Assembly (NCBI GenBank): GCA_023663725.1
Contig: JAMPGX010000005.1
Location: 139,403 to 203,402 of the forward strand
Direction of reading: 5' to 3'
DNA: 64,000 nt
Source of the DNA: a bacterium
GTDB taxonomy: Bacteria > Bacillota > Clostridia > Lachnospirales > Lachnospiraceae
A program made the position numbers and the translations under genes. The notes under the pieces were generated by a model that had not been told where the DNA came from, made no database searches, and saw only the letters and a program-made list of their open reading frames with translations. The first letter of the stretch is position 1. Each line of letters begins with the position of its first letter. This document shows positions 55,214 to 64,000 of the stretch, piece after piece.

Positions 55214-56997
55214 AGAATAAGCTATTGTCAACAACCGTCAGGCGCAGGCATATCTGCGTCTGGCTGGCGTGTCTGGCTCTGCTTTGCGGCGTTTGTGAGC
55301 CTGCTTACGCGACATCCAGACAGGAGGTTATCCAGGCGCAGCAGGAGATGCCTGTCGAGAGCAATGAGATTCCGGGCTGGCCAGTGGGACCGACGGTCAC
55401 GGCGGAATCTGCTATTCTGATGGAAGCCGAGACCGGCGCTATCCTGTACGCCAAAAATATTCACGCCAGGCAGTATCCGGCCAGTACCACCAAGATACTG
55501 ACCACATTGATAGCCATGGAGCAATGCTCTCTGGACGAGTGGGTCACTTTTTCCAAAGACGCCATCTATGACACGCCCTCCGACAGCAATCATATTGCCA
55601 TGGACGTGGGACAACAGCTGACGATGGAGGACTGCCTGAATGCAATCCTGATTCGTTCGGCCAATGAAGTCTCATTTGCCGTGGCGGAGCATATCACCGG
55701 CACGAGCTGGCAGGATTTTGCGGAGATCATGAACAGGCGGGCCCAGGAGCTGGGATGCGTCGATTCGCATTTTGTCAATCCCAACGGCCTGCCGGATGAA
55801 AACCACTATACCTCCGCCTATGATCTGGCGATGATAGGCAGGGCTTTTTTTGCCAATGAGGTGCTGTGCAGGATGTCCATGACTCCGAGATTGCATATCC
55901 TGCCCAACGATCATATGCCCTATGAAAAATTGGAGAATTCCAAAATTGAGATGCTGCCGGGAAAAACCTATGCCTATGACGGACTGATCGGCGTCAAGAC
56001 AGGATATACCAATGCGGCCCGAAGCACGCTGGTATCCTGCGCGGAGCGGGACGGCCTGAAGCTGATCTGCGTCGTGCTCAAGGACGAGGCGCCGGCGCAA
56101 TATGAGGACACTATTGCCCTATTCAATTATGGTTTTGGCAACTTTGCAAGAGTCAATGTCTCACAGGTGGAGACAAAATACAATATTGAAGGTACAGGTT
56201 TTTTCTACGAGCAGCATGACATATTTGGCGATTCACGGCCCTTGCTGTCTCTGAACCAGGATGCATATATTGTGATGCCTCGAACAGTGGATTTTGATGA
56301 TATTGCGTCTGTCATCAACTATGACGCGGCGGATGAGGGACAGGCTGCCGTCATTGAGTACAGCTATCAGGGAGTGGCGCTGGGCAATGTCTCCGTCGAT
56401 CTGGCGGCGCCTAAGGAGGGCTATAGCTTTGAAAGCGGTATGCTGGACGGGGAGGAGAAGGAGGCGGCGAACAAGGAAAGTCCGACAGTTATCTTTGTCA
56501 ATGTGATAAAAGTGCTCAAGTGGGTGGGAATTGTTGTGGCAGCCTTATTATTTCTTGGAGTGGCTCTGCATTTTCTCAAGAATTTCCGATTTCCTGCGCG
56601 GCGTACCAATACAAGGCGGAGCTGGGAGAAGGACCGCCGCAGATATCATCATGAGGAATACGAGGACAGCTCAGAGGATGATGCCAGACAACAGCATCGG
56701 CGGAGAGTGAGAGAGGCGCGCCGCAGACAGGCCCACCTGGAGAGTGAGGAGGACTTTGAGTCGACATATGAGCAGCAGCACCGGCAGAGAGTGAAGGAGG
56801 CGCGCCGCAGACAGGCCCGCATGGAGTATGAGGAGGACACTGAGCCGACGTTTGAGCAGTTGCGCAGGCGGAGCGCGAGAGAGGCGCGCCGCAGGCAGGC
56901 CCGCATGGAGTATGAGGAGAGCCCTGAGCTGACATTTGAGCAGCTGCGCAGGCAGCAGGCCAGAGAGTCACGTCACCGGCGGCAAAAAGACAGATAA
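55210..56997 (+). CDS. D-alanyl-D-alanine carboxypeptidase (DacA/DacF type)
   Basis: A 595-residue penicillin-binding protein that removes the last D-Ala from peptidoglycan stem peptides. A signal peptide (cut near YA-TS, residue 36) is followed by the serine enzyme domain: STTK near residue 92 (catalytic Ser and Lys), SAN near residue 150 and KTG near residue 263. A beta-rich C-terminal domain (residues 315-415) and a membrane helix near residues 440-460 follow. After the helix comes an unusual charged tail of about 130 residues with a 28-residue repeat (next entry). The tail would lie in the cytosol. Standard DacF proteins end near 390-440 residues, so the tail is an addition. Confidence 0.92.
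   Translation: MKNKLLSTTVRRRHICVWLACLALLCGVCEPAYATSRQEVIQAQQEMPVESNEIPGWPVGPTVTAESAILMEAETGAILYAKNIHARQYPASTTKILTTLIAMEQCSLDEWVTFSKDAIYDTPSDSNHIAMDVGQQLTMEDCLNAILIRSANEVSFAVAEHITGTSWQDFAEIMNRRAQELGCVDSHFVNPNGLPDENHYTSAYDLAMIGRAFFANEVLCRMSMTPRLHILPNDHMPYEKLENSKIEMLPGKTYAYDGLIGVKTGYTNAARSTLVSCAERDGLKLICVVLKDEAPAQYEDTIALFNYGFGNFARVNVSQVETKYNIEGTGFFYEQHDIFGDSRPLLSLNQDAYIVMPRTVDFDDIASVINYDAADEGQAAVIEYSYQGVALGNVSVDLAAPKEGYSFESGMLDGEEKEAANKESPTVIFVNVIKVLKWVGIVVAALLFLGVALHFLKNFRFPARRTNTRRSWEKDRRRYHHEEYEDSSEDDARQQHRRRVREARRRQAHLESEEDFESTYEQQHRQRVKEARRRQARMEYEEDTEPTFEQLRRRSAREARRRQARMEYEESPELTFEQLRRQQARESRHRRQKDR
56689..56997 (+). repeat. 84-nt tandem repeat encoding the carboxypeptidase tail
   Basis: Three full 84-nt units (56689-56772, 56773-56856, 56857-56940) and a partial fourth encode Q-x-x-RxR-x-xEARRRQA-(H/R)-(L/M)-E-x-E-E-x-x-E-x-(T/F)-(Y/F)-E. 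Each unit is a basic block then an acidic block, giving a zipper-like charge pattern. Confidence 0.85.
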
Positions 56998-57012
56998 CAG
57001 GAGAGAGATAAG

Positions 57013-57657
57013 ATGCGTTTGCGGAATATAACTGGCTCCAGAGAGATCATTGCAGAGAGCGCCTACGTGGTGCATGACGAGCAGAGCCATCGGGGAGCCT
57101 GGCGGGAGCTCCTGGGAGATGACAGTCCCATTCATATCGAGATTGGCATGGGAAAGGGAAAGTTTATCTACACCATGGCCCGACAGCATCCGGATATCCA
57201 TTATATCGGAATTGAAAAATATTCCAGCGTGCTGCTGCGGGCCATTCAGAAGATGGAGGGGGAAGAATTGCCCAATCTGCGTTTCATCCGGATGGACGCG
57301 GAGCAGATAGCGAGTGTGTTTGCCCCTGGGGAGGTGGACCGGATCTATCTGAATTTCTCCGATCCCTGGCCCAAGGACAGACATGCGGCGCGCAGACTTC
57401 CCTCGCGCCAGTTCCTGGCCAGATATGACGCGATCCTGAAGGCGTCCGGAGAACTGGAGTTCAAGACAGATAACAGGGAACTGTTCGATTTTGCGGTGGA
57501 GGAATTGGAACCGGCGGGCTGGAAAATTAAGGTCCTTACCTATGATCTGCACAGCGACGCGGTATTGATGGAGGGAAATGTCATGACGGAGTATGAGGAA
57601 AAATTCTCCGCCATGGGCAATCCCATCTATAAATATATTATTTATCGGGAAAAATAA
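57013..57657 (+). CDS. trmB: tRNA (guanine-N7-)-methyltransferase
   Basis: A 214-residue cytosolic enzyme that adds a methyl group from SAM to N7 of G46 in tRNA. It shows the SAM-binding IEIGMGKGKFIYTMA near residue 47, YIGIEKYSSVLLRA near residue 70, the PWPK motif (LNFSDPWPKDRHAARRL) near residue 120 and FKTDNRELFDFA near residue 155, all TrmB hallmarks. AGGAGAGAGATAAG precedes ATG 57013, 15 nt after the carboxypeptidase stop. Length is normal for Firmicutes. Confidence 0.96.
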   Translation: MRLRNITGSREIIAESAYVVHDEQSHRGAWRELLGDDSPIHIEIGMGKGKFIYTMARQHPDIHYIGIEKYSSVLLRAIQKMEGEELPNLRFIRMDAEQIASVFAPGEVDRIYLNFSDPWPKDRHAARRLPSRQFLARYDAILKASGELEFKTDNRELFDFAVEELEPAGWKIKVLTYDLHSDAVLMEGNVMTEYEEKFSAMGNPIYKYIIYREK

Positions 57658-57702
57658 GTCGAGAGAAGCCGGCGGATGCCGGACAGACAAGGAGGAAAAA
57701 CG

Positions 57703-58014
57703 ATGCAGTTTACGACAACCAATTTTGAGACGGAAGTATTGCAGGCACAGGGTCCTGTGCTGGTGGATTTCTACGCGGACTGGTGCGGGCCGTGCAAGAT
57801 GATGGCTCCGCTGGTAGAGCGTATGGCCGAGAAGTACGCCGGACAGATCAAGATCGGCAAGCTGAATGTTGAGGATAGTATGGAGATCTCTGACAAATAC
57901 AATGTGAGGAATATCCCTACGTTCATCTTCTTCAAGGACGGAAAGCCGGCCGCCACCTATGTGGGCGGAATGTCCGCCACGGATCTGGAGGAGAAGATCA
58001 AGGCATTTATCTGA
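57703..58014 (+). CDS. trxA: Thioredoxin
   Basis: A 103-residue cytosolic thioredoxin with active site WCGPCK (Cys28, Cys31), VDFYADWCGPC, DKYNVRNIPTFIFF with the cis-proline and FKDGK-x-A near residue 84. It reduces protein disulfides with electrons from a thioredoxin reductase, which is not in view. ATG 57703 has AAGGAGG 8 nt upstream; the open frame starts 27 nt earlier without a ribosome site. It lies between trmB and a YitT protein in the same direction. Confidence 0.95.
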   Translation: MQFTTTNFETEVLQAQGPVLVDFYADWCGPCKMMAPLVERMAEKYAGQIKIGKLNVEDSMEISDKYNVRNIPTFIFFKDGKPAATYVGGMSATDLEEKIKAFI

Positions 58015-58042
58015 AGCATTACTTTTGACGGGGGATGTGAGA

Positions 58043-58930
58043 ATGGAAGCGCTTAAGGATAAGCGGCTGCTGGCCTATGAGGGCAGGCGCACTCTGGTGG
58101 CAATGTTTGGAGCGTTGGTCTATGCCGTAGGCACCAACTTGTTTATTGTGCCGTCGGGCCTGTACAGCAGCGGAGTCATGGGCCTGTGCCAGATACTGCG
58201 CACCGTGCTGGTGGAATATCTGTATTTGAACCTGGGCAGCACGGATATCGCCGGTATGATTTACTATGTGATCAATATTCCCATCTTTATTGTCGGATAT
58301 CGGAAAATGGGCAAAAAGTTCCTGCTGAAAACCCTTGTCTGCGTCACTGTGATGTCAGGCGCCATGGCCGTCATTCCGGTGACGCAGATCGTGGAGGATA
58401 CCATGATGGCCTGTGTGGTCGGCGGAATTATCTGCGGAGCAGGCGTGGGAATCCTGCTGCGCATGGGAGCCTCCGGCGGCGGTATGGATATTGTGGGCAT
58501 GATTCTGGTGAAATGGAAGCAGGATTTCAGCGTAGGAAAGGTCACGCTGATCATGAATCTCGTGCTCTACAGCGCCTGCGTATTCCTCTTTGACGTGGAG
58601 ACGGCGCTCTATTCGGTGATCAATGCGGCGGTGTATTCCGTGGCCATGGACAGGCTCCATGCCCAGAACATCAATGTGGAGGTCAATATTATCACGAAGA
58701 TCAGCTCGCAGGAGCTGGAGAGGGAAGTGTTCTCGGAGTTGGGGCGTGGCATCACCAAATGGAAGACCATGGGCGCATACACCCATGAGGAGTCCCACAT
58801 CCTCTATATCATGATGTCCAAATACGAGGTGCATCAGCTGAAAGCCATCGTCCATAAATACGATCCCCAGGCGTTTATCGTTATTAACGAGGGAGTACAT
58901 GTGGAGGGAAATTATCTGAAAAAGTTATAG
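58043..58930 (+). CDS. YitT-family membrane protein (DUF161/DUF2179)
   Basis: A 295-residue membrane protein. The first 200 residues hold five or six helices of the YitT type (LVAMFGALVYAVGTNLFIVPSGLYSSGVMGLCQIL, region only; ICGAGVGILLRMGASGGGMDIVGMILVKW). The cytosolic DUF2179 domain follows near residue 215 (VEVNIITKISSQELEREVFSELGRGIT...MMSKYEVHQLKAIVHKYDPQAFIVINEG, region only). The transported substrate is unknown. ATG 58043 follows GGGGGATGTGAGA. It ends convergent to the DUF1846 gene with only a 5-nt gap. Confidence 0.9.
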   Translation: MEALKDKRLLAYEGRRTLVAMFGALVYAVGTNLFIVPSGLYSSGVMGLCQILRTVLVEYLYLNLGSTDIAGMIYYVINIPIFIVGYRKMGKKFLLKTLVCVTVMSGAMAVIPVTQIVEDTMMACVVGGIICGAGVGILLRMGASGGGMDIVGMILVKWKQDFSVGKVTLIMNLVLYSACVFLFDVETALYSVINAAVYSVAMDRLHAQNINVEVNIITKISSQELEREVFSELGRGITKWKTMGAYTHEESHILYIMMSKYEVHQLKAIVHKYDPQAFIVINEGVHVEGNYLKKL

Positions 58931-58935
58931 CCGCT

Positions 58936-60420
58936 TTAATTGTGGTAGAGACCGCCCGATTCATACTCCGGTTCACAGGTCAGGTTCACACCCAGCTTGC
59001 GCAGCACATTCTTGTCTACCTGAGAAAGGATCACGCTGGAGTGTACCTCGGAGCCCCTGAGCTTTTGCAGCTGCTTGACAGCTCTGTCAGCCATGGCGTC
59101 CGTCGTAGCGCAGATCGACAGTGCGATCAGGATCTCATCCGTGTGCAGACGGGGATTGCGATTGCCCAGATGCTCTGTTTTCAGCTCCTGAATGGGACCG
59201 ATGGTGTCGGGCGAGATCAATTGGACCTCGTCGGGAATGCCGGCCAATACCTTCAATGCGTTGAGCAGCATAGCGGAGGAAGCGCCCAACAGTTCGCTGG
59301 TCTTGCCGGTAATAATCCGGTCGTCCGGCAGCTGGATAGCAGCAGCGGGCTTGCCAGTGGCCGCTGCCTTGACCTTGGCGGCGCTGACAACCGGACGGTC
59401 ATCTACGGTGATGCCGGCCTGCTTCATCAACAGCTCCAGCTTCAGAATCTGCTCATCATCCGCACTGCCCTGACGCTTTTCGCACAGGGTGGCGTAGTAC
59501 CTGCGGATAATCTCCTGGCAGGAGGCCTCCCTGCAGGCGTCGTCATCAATAATGCCGTATCCGGCCATGTTGACACCCATGTCGGTCGGAGACTTGTAGG
59601 GGGATTCCCCCATGATTTTTTCAAACATGGCGCTGAGTACAGGAAAGATTTCCACATCTCGGTTATAGTTGATCGTGGTCTCACCGTAGGCCTCCAGATG
59701 GAAGGGGTCAATCATATTGACATCATTCAAGTCCGCAGTTGCCGCCTCATAAGCCAGATTAACCGGATGCTTTAGGGGCAGATTCCAGATCGGAAAAGTC
59801 TCATACTTAGCATAACCGGCATTGATGCCCCTTTTGTGCTCATGGTATAGCTGTGAAAGGCAGGTGGCCATCTTGCCGCTGCCGGGTCCGGGGGCGGTGA
59901 TTACCACCAGCTCGCGGGAGGTTTCAATATATTCGTTGCGCCCGTAGCCCTCGTCGCTTACGATCAGGGGAATGTTGGAGGGGTATCCGGGAATCGGGTA
60001 GTGCCGATACACCTTCATGCCCAGAGATTCGAGCTTTTTCTGATACGCGATGGCGCTGGGCTGCTCGGTGAAATGCGTCAGGCAGACACTTCCCACGTAC
60101 AGACCATAGCCCCGAAAGGCATCGATTAACCGCAGCACGTCCACATCATAGGTGATGCCCAGATCGGAGCGGATTTTGTTCTTTTCGATGTCCGCCGCGT
60201 TGATGACGATGACGATCTCAGCCTGATCCCGCAGCTGAGTCAGCATATTGATCTTGCTGTCCGGTTTGAAGCCGGGCAGAACTCTGGAAGCGTGATAATC
60301 ATCAAAGAGCTTGCCGCCGAATTCCAGATAGAGCTTGCCACCGAAAGCGGCGATGCGCTCTCTGATCCGTTCAGACTGCATCATCAGATATTTGTCGTTG
60401 TCAAAACCGGTCTTATTCAT
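58936..60420 (-). CDS. DUF1846 (UPF0371) family protein
   Basis: A 494-residue cytosolic protein of the conserved UPF0371 family: KTGFDNDKYLMMQSERIRERI at the start, GGKLYLEFGGKLFDDYHASRVLPGF near residue 25, VVITAPGPGSGKMATCLSQLYHE near residue 190 (nucleotide-binding-like GPGSGK), and ADRAVKQLQKLRG near the end. Structures show an ATPase-like fold; the function is not established. I start at ATG 60420 (AGGAGGTACGGGAACCC); the frame is open to 60531 without support. It is monocistronic and convergent with yitT. Confidence 0.92.
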   Translation of the reverse strand: MNKTGFDNDKYLMMQSERIRERIAAFGGKLYLEFGGKLFDDYHASRVLPGFKPDSKINMLTQLRDQAEIVIVINAADIEKNKIRSDLGITYDVDVLRLIDAFRGYGLYVGSVCLTHFTEQPSAIAYQKKLESLGMKVYRHYPIPGYPSNIPLIVSDEGYGRNEYIETSRELVVITAPGPGSGKMATCLSQLYHEHKRGINAGYAKYETFPIWNLPLKHPVNLAYEAATADLNDVNMIDPFHLEAYGETTINYNRDVEIFPVLSAMFEKIMGESPYKSPTDMGVNMAGYGIIDDDACREASCQEIIRRYYATLCEKRQGSADDEQILKLELLMKQAGITVDDRPVVSAAKVKAAATGKPAAAIQLPDDRIITGKTSELLGASSAMLLNALKVLAGIPDEVQLISPDTIGPIQELKTEHLGNRNPRLHTDEILIALSICATTDAMADRAVKQLQKLRGSEVHSSVILSQVDKNVLRKLGVNLTCEPEYESGGLYHN

Positions 60421-60719
60421 GGGTTCCCGTACCTCCTGCAAGCTCTTTGCTTTTCTATCCGTATTGGACGTTTCACGCCCATCATCTCTATCATACCGAA
60501 AAAGAAAAGTGAAATCAAGATATTGAGGCATGAAATCTTTATAAATCTTTTAGAGATCGGCTATTGATTTATGTTTTGGGAATCCCTATAATAGAATACA
60601 TGTGGACTTATACTGACAAACGCTGAAATCATCCGATTTCTGTCTGGTACATGTCGCATGATCGGGCGATATGCGCCGGACGAAAAGGATAATTTATCCG
60701 TAAATACAGAAAGGATTTT

Positions 60720-62972
60720 ATGGTCAATCAGATGAGTAATTATAATGACAACGGTCCCGGAAACGGCAATAACAATGCGGGCTCTGGAGGAAATGGCAGC
60801 AATAACGGTAACAATGGTGGCAATCGGAAACCGGAGCGTCCCAGCATCATGGCGATCCTGATGTGCGTTTTGATGAGCATCTTTTTGCTCAGCATACTAT
60901 GGACGCTTTTCTTTGGCAAAAGCGCCAATGAGATTGAGGTGCCATACTCCACCTTTATCGAAAGAATGGAGGCAGATCAGATCAAGTCCGTGGAACTCAG
61001 CGGAGAGACCATAACCTTCAAGCTCAAGGACAATGTGCGGGATGAATCTGCTCCAGTGCTGTACGATCTGGCAATGTCCAGGAAGATAGATATAGAGTAT
61101 CAGACGTTGCAGATCGAGAACACGGAGACTGTAACGCAGAGAGCGCTGGAACATGGGGTGGAGGTCTATGGCGTATCCACCAGCGTGGGTGAGTGGATCA
61201 TGCAGATCTTGATGACGCTGGTGCTGCCTCTGGTGCTGATGTGGATTCTGCTTGGCTTTCTGTTCCGGAGAATGGGGGGCAGCGGCGGTCCTATGGGCGT
61301 GGGCAAGAGCAATGCCAAGGTGTATGTACAGAAGGAGACAGGTGTGACCTTTGCGGATGTGGCCGGTGAGGACGAGGCCAAGGAATCCCTGGTGGAGGTG
61401 GTGGATTTTCTGCACAATCCGGGCAGATACGCCAAGATTGGCGCCAAGCTTCCCAAGGGCGCCCTGCTGGTGGGACCTCCTGGAACAGGTAAGACTTTAT
61501 TGGCCAGAGCGGTTGCTGGTGAGGCTCATGTACCGTTTTTCTCCCTGACCGGATCTGACTTTATTGAACTGTATGTAGGCGTGGGCGCCAGCAGGGTGCG
61601 CGATCTCTTCAAGGAGGCCACCAGGAATGCCCCCTGCATTATCTTCATTGATGAGATTGACGCCATCGGGCGCAGTCGGGACTCCAAGTATGGCGGCGGC
61701 AATGAGGAGCGGGAGCAGACGCTGAATCAGCTTCTCTCCGAGATGGATGGCTTTGACAGCTCCAAGGGTATATTGATCCTGGCGGCCACCAACCGGCCGG
61801 AGATTCTGGATAAGGCCCTGCTGCGTCCCGGGCGGTTTGACCGGCGGATTATCGTGGATAAGCCGGATCTGAAGGGTCGAGTGGATATCCTGAAGGTGCA
61901 TTCCAAGGATGTGAAGATGGACGAGACGGTCGATCTGGACGCAATCGCGCTGGCTACCAGCGGCGCGGTCGGCTCTGACCTGGCCAATATGATCAACGAG
62001 GCCGCGATCAACGCGGTCAAGGAGAGTCGGGAATATGTGTGCCAGAAGGACCTGTTTAACGCAGTGGAACAGGTGCTGGTGGGCAAGGAGAAAAAGGATC
62101 GCATCATGAGCAAGGAGGAGCGGCGTATCGTGTCCTATCATGAGGTGGGTCATGCTCTGATCAGCGCTCTTCAGAAGAATTCCGAGCCGGTGCAGAAGAT
62201 TACGATCGTGCCGCGCACCATGGGGGCGCTGGGCTATGTGATGCAGGTGCCGGAGGAGGAGAAATACCTGAACACGGAGGCGGAGCTGCGGGACATGCTC
62301 GTGAGTCTGGTGGGCGGTCGGGCCGCGGAGGAGATCGTGTTTGAGACAGTGACCACGGGCGCGGCCAACGACATTGAGAAGGCCACCAACATCGCCAGAG
62401 CCATGGTGACGGAGTACGGCATGAGCAAGAAGTTTGGTCTGATTGGGCTGGCCTCCATGCAGAACAAATATCTGGACAGCGCCGCAACGCTGAACTGTAG
62501 TGATGCTACGGCCGCGGACGTCGACGCGGAGGTGGTCGCGATACTGAAGGAGAGCTATGACAAAGCGCTGGAGCTGCTCGGGGAAAATCGGGAGCTGATG
62601 GATAAGCTGGCGGAATATCTGATCGAGAAAGAGACGATCACGGGCAAGGAGTTCATGGAGATATTTCGCAGGGAGAAGGGCTTGCCCGCTCCCGAGGAGA
62701 AGCCGTCCAAGGGCGGAGATGTGAGCTCCACGGTGGACGAGCTGATCACCGACGACACGGCTCACAGCCAGGATGGGCAGAGGGCAGGCAACGAGCAGGG
62801 GACTGTAGTACCGCAGGTTGTCGTGCCAGAGATGCCTACGATTTCGGGCGCGGAAGAGCAACAGACGTCGGATCGACAGTCAGGAGAGGCGGAAACGCCT
62901 GAGAACAGGCCGTGGCCTCCGCAGCAGCCTCCTGCGGGATCGGCGGGGCGTTTCTCGGGCGGAAGCCTGTAG
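60720..62972 (+). CDS. ftsH: ATP-dependent zinc metalloprotease FtsH
   Basis: A 750-residue membrane AAA protease that degrades membrane and unfolded proteins. An Asn/Gly-rich tail (residues 5-38) precedes the first helix (near 43-63); an outer domain and a second helix (near 160-180) follow. The AAA domain has Walker A GPPGTGKT near residue 252, Walker [12 protein letters not shown] near residue 307 and the second region of homology ([20 protein letters not shown]) near residue 357. The zinc site is HEVGH near residue 475 with the third ligand in the later DIEKAT region. About 100 disordered acidic residues end the protein, longer than usual. AAAGGATTTT precedes ATG 60720. Confidence 0.96.
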   Translation: MVNQMSNYNDNGPGNGNNNAGSGGNGSNNGNNGGNRKPERPSIMAILMCVLMSIFLLSILWTLFFGKSANEIEVPYSTFIERMEADQIKSVELSGETITFKLKDNVRDESAPVLYDLAMSRKIDIEYQTLQIENTETVTQRALEHGVEVYGVSTSVGEWIMQILMTLVLPLVLMWILLGFLFRRMGGSGGPMGVGKSNAKVYVQKETGVTFADVAGEDEAKESLVEVVDFLHNPGRYAKIGAKLPKGALLVGPPGTGKTLLARAVAGEAHVPFFSLTGSDFIELYVGVGASRVRDLFKEATRNAPCIIFIDEIDAIGRSRDSKYGGGNEEREQTLNQLLSEMDGFDSSKGILILAATNRPEILDKALLRPGRFDRRIIVDKPDLKGRVDILKVHSKDVKMDETVDLDAIALATSGAVGSDLANMINEAAINAVKESREYVCQKDLFNAVEQVLVGKEKKDRIMSKEERRIVSYHEVGHALISALQKNSEPVQKITIVPRTMGALGYVMQVPEEEKYLNTEAELRDMLVSLVGGRAAEEIVFETVTTGAANDIEKATNIARAMVTEYGMSKKFGLIGLASMQNKYLDSAATLNCSDATAADVDAEVVAILKESYDKALELLGENRELMDKLAEYLIEKETITGKEFMEIFRREKGLPAPEEKPSKGGDVSSTVDELITDDTAHSQDGQRAGNEQGTVVPQVVVPEMPTISGAEEQQTSDRQSGEAETPENRPWPPQQPPAGSAGRFSGGSL

Positions 62973-62981
62973 GCGGTATAG

Positions 62982-63012
62982 GATGAGGCCGGACCCAAGT
63001 GGTGCCGGCCTT
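62982..63012 (+). terminator. Hairpin after ftsH, possible terminator
   Basis: AGGCCGG/CCGGCCT stem (7 bp) with extra inner pairs and only TTAATT after it, so termination may be partial. Confidence 0.5.
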
Positions 63013-63037
63013 AATTGATCAGTATGGAGCGAAAGCC

Positions 63038-64000
63038 ATGACATTTGACTTTGAGGAAGAGCTGAAAAAGCTCCCTAATCAACCGGGAGTTTATATCATG
63101 AGGGATGCGGGAGACGGCATCCTGTATGTGGGTAAGGCGGTCAATCTGCATAATAGGGTGCGCTCTTATTTTCGGGAAAATATTGGAAGAGGTCCCATGA
63201 TCGACAAGATGGTGACGCTGATTGCCCGTTTTGAATATATTGTGACGGATTCAGAGCTGGAGGCTCTGGTGCTGGAGAACAACCTGATTAAGGAGTACTC
63301 TCCCAAATACAATACTCTGCTGAAGGATGACAAGACCTATCCCTATATCAAAGTGACAGTGGGGGAGGAGTATCCCCGCATTCTCTTCTCCCGCCAGATG
63401 AAGAAAGACAAATCCCGCTATTATGGACCGTATACCAGCGCCGCAGCTGTGAAGGACACGATAGAGCTGCTCAATAAGCTGTTTGGCCTGCGCACCTGTA
63501 ACCGCAGTCTTCCCAGGGATATCGGTAATGGCCGTCCCTGTCTGAACTACCATATCAAGCAGTGCGTAGCGCCCTGTCAGGGGTTCGTCAGCAAGGAGCA
63601 GTACCGACAACGGCTGGGGCAGGCGCTGGAGTTTCTCAACGGCAATTACAACAAGATATTAAAGGACCTGGAGGAAAAGATGAGACAGGCGGCCGAGGAG
63701 CTGAACTTCGAGGAGGCGGCCCGCTACAGAGATCTCTTTACAAGCGTGAAATCCGTGTCTCAAAAACAGAAGATTACGGACAGCGCCCTGGATGACAAGG
63801 ATATCATCGCGCTGTGTCGGGATGAGGCGGACGCGGTGGTTCAGGTCTTTTTTGTGCGGGATGGCAAGCTGATCGGACGGGAACACTATTATATGACGCA
63901 TGTGTCAGGGATTGAAAAGGAGCAAATTCTGGAGGATTTTGTGAAACAATTCTATGCGGGCACACCTTTCATCCCACGAGAATTGATGCTGCAATATGAG
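63038..64000 (+). CDS. uvrC: Excinuclease ABC subunit C (partial, runs off the window)
   Basis: The first 321 residues of UvrC, the nuclease that cuts both sides of a DNA lesion in UvrABC repair. The GIY-YIG nuclease domain is clear ([23 protein letters not shown], region only: GVYIM...ILYVGKA with the two Tyr-Gly strands). Then [52 protein letters not shown] with the Fe-S-type cysteines, and the UVR domain ([22 protein letters not shown]). The start ATG 63038 has ATGGAGCGAAAGCC. The C-terminal RNase H-like half is beyond the edge. Confidence 0.95.
   Translation, partial: MTFDFEEELKKLPNQPGVYIMRDAGDGILYVGKAVNLHNRVRSYFRENIGRGPMIDKMVTLIARFEYIVTDSELEALVLENNLIKEYSPKYNTLLKDDKTYPYIKVTVGEEYPRILFSRQMKKDKSRYYGPYTSAAAVKDTIELLNKLFGLRTCNRSLPRDIGNGRPCLNYHIKQCVAPCQGFVSKEQYRQRLGQALEFLNGNYNKILKDLEEKMRQAAEELNFEEAARYRDLFTSVKSVSQKQKITDSALDDKDIIALCRDEADAVVQVFFVRDGKLIGREHYYMTHVSGIEKEQILEDFVKQFYAGTPFIPRELMLQYE

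Noticed and set aside
61497..62861. 454-codon open frame on the minus strand
   Set aside because: Shadow of ftsH in biased GC-rich codons; no ribosome site or motif.

Overview
The window looks like chromosomal DNA from a gut-type Lachnospiraceae (class Clostridia). Pointers are strong AAGGAGG ribosome sites with some GTG/TTG starts, two T-box leaders on aminoacyl-tRNA synthetase genes, many LytTR, PadR, ECF and HD-GYP regulators, DUF1062, DUF1846, DUF3048, DUF3810 and DUF4179 families, and small type I toxin genes. The genus cannot be fixed from the sequence alone.

Layout. 1-5.7 kb: a same-strand run of short, mostly unrecognised genes (broken CbrC-like fragment, nucleotidyltransferase, Cys-rich mini-protein, a tandem paralogue pair, zinc-ribbon protein), possibly an immunity or defence array. 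5.8-7.8 kb: T-box-controlled metG. 7.85-8.2 kb: a TxpA/holin-like type I toxin with an overlapping antisense RNA. 8.3-14.7 kb: formate/nitrite transporter, LytTR two-component system and a MacB/FtsX-type ABC exporter. 14.7-15.3 kb: frameshifted DUF1062 gene. 15.4-18.3 kb: two tandem orphan solute-binding lipoproteins. 18.5-24.0 kb: small exported Cys-rich protein, HD-GYP-REC protein, lipoprotein, and an ECF sigma/zinc anti-sigma pair. 24.1-27.2 kb: LytTR-DUF3021 pair divergent from an ABC-2 exporter, with two inverted copies of a structured repeat between them. 27.3-37.4 kb: two GT-C-like membrane proteins, a GH2 beta-galactosidase, DUF3048 lipoprotein, DUF3810 protease-like protein and a diguanylate cyclase. 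37.5-39.0 kb: two tRNA-Gly genes followed by an AT-rich segment with a broken HTH gene, a YdjM-like protein and an Fst/par-like toxin-antitoxin locus. 39.3-43.6 kb: Ca-binding-like protein, a second ECF/anti-sigma (DUF4179) pair and a MerR-methyltransferase. 44-49.4 kb: large solute-binding lipoprotein and a propeller-HD-GYP sensor. 49.4-51.4 kb: T-box-controlled proS. 51.4-54.1 kb: structured repeats again, upstream of a PadR/DUF1700-DUF4097 operon. 54.2-64 kb: housekeeping genes (exonuclease, D,D-carboxypeptidase, trmB, trxA, YitT, DUF1846, ftsH, uvrC).

The main discovery candidate is a roughly 180-nt repeat family. Copies lie at 25066-25223 (minus), 25420-25588, 52111-52278 and 52342-52494, with a fused remnant at 51971-52030. 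Every copy folds into the same long nested hairpin, and many pairs differ between copies by compensatory changes. At each locus the copy nearest a gene lies 48-64 nt upstream of its start codon and in the same orientation. The second candidate is a par/Fst-like module at 38741-38996: a 28-residue hydrophobic peptide and a convergent small RNA share a bidirectional terminator, with two direct repeats that make the RNA complementary to the toxin message.

Three predicted cyclic-di-GMP proteins (two HD-GYP, one GGDEF) and two ECF modules suggest heavy envelope and extracellular sensing. The solute-binding proteins have no permeases beside them, so they may serve sensing or use permeases encoded elsewhere.
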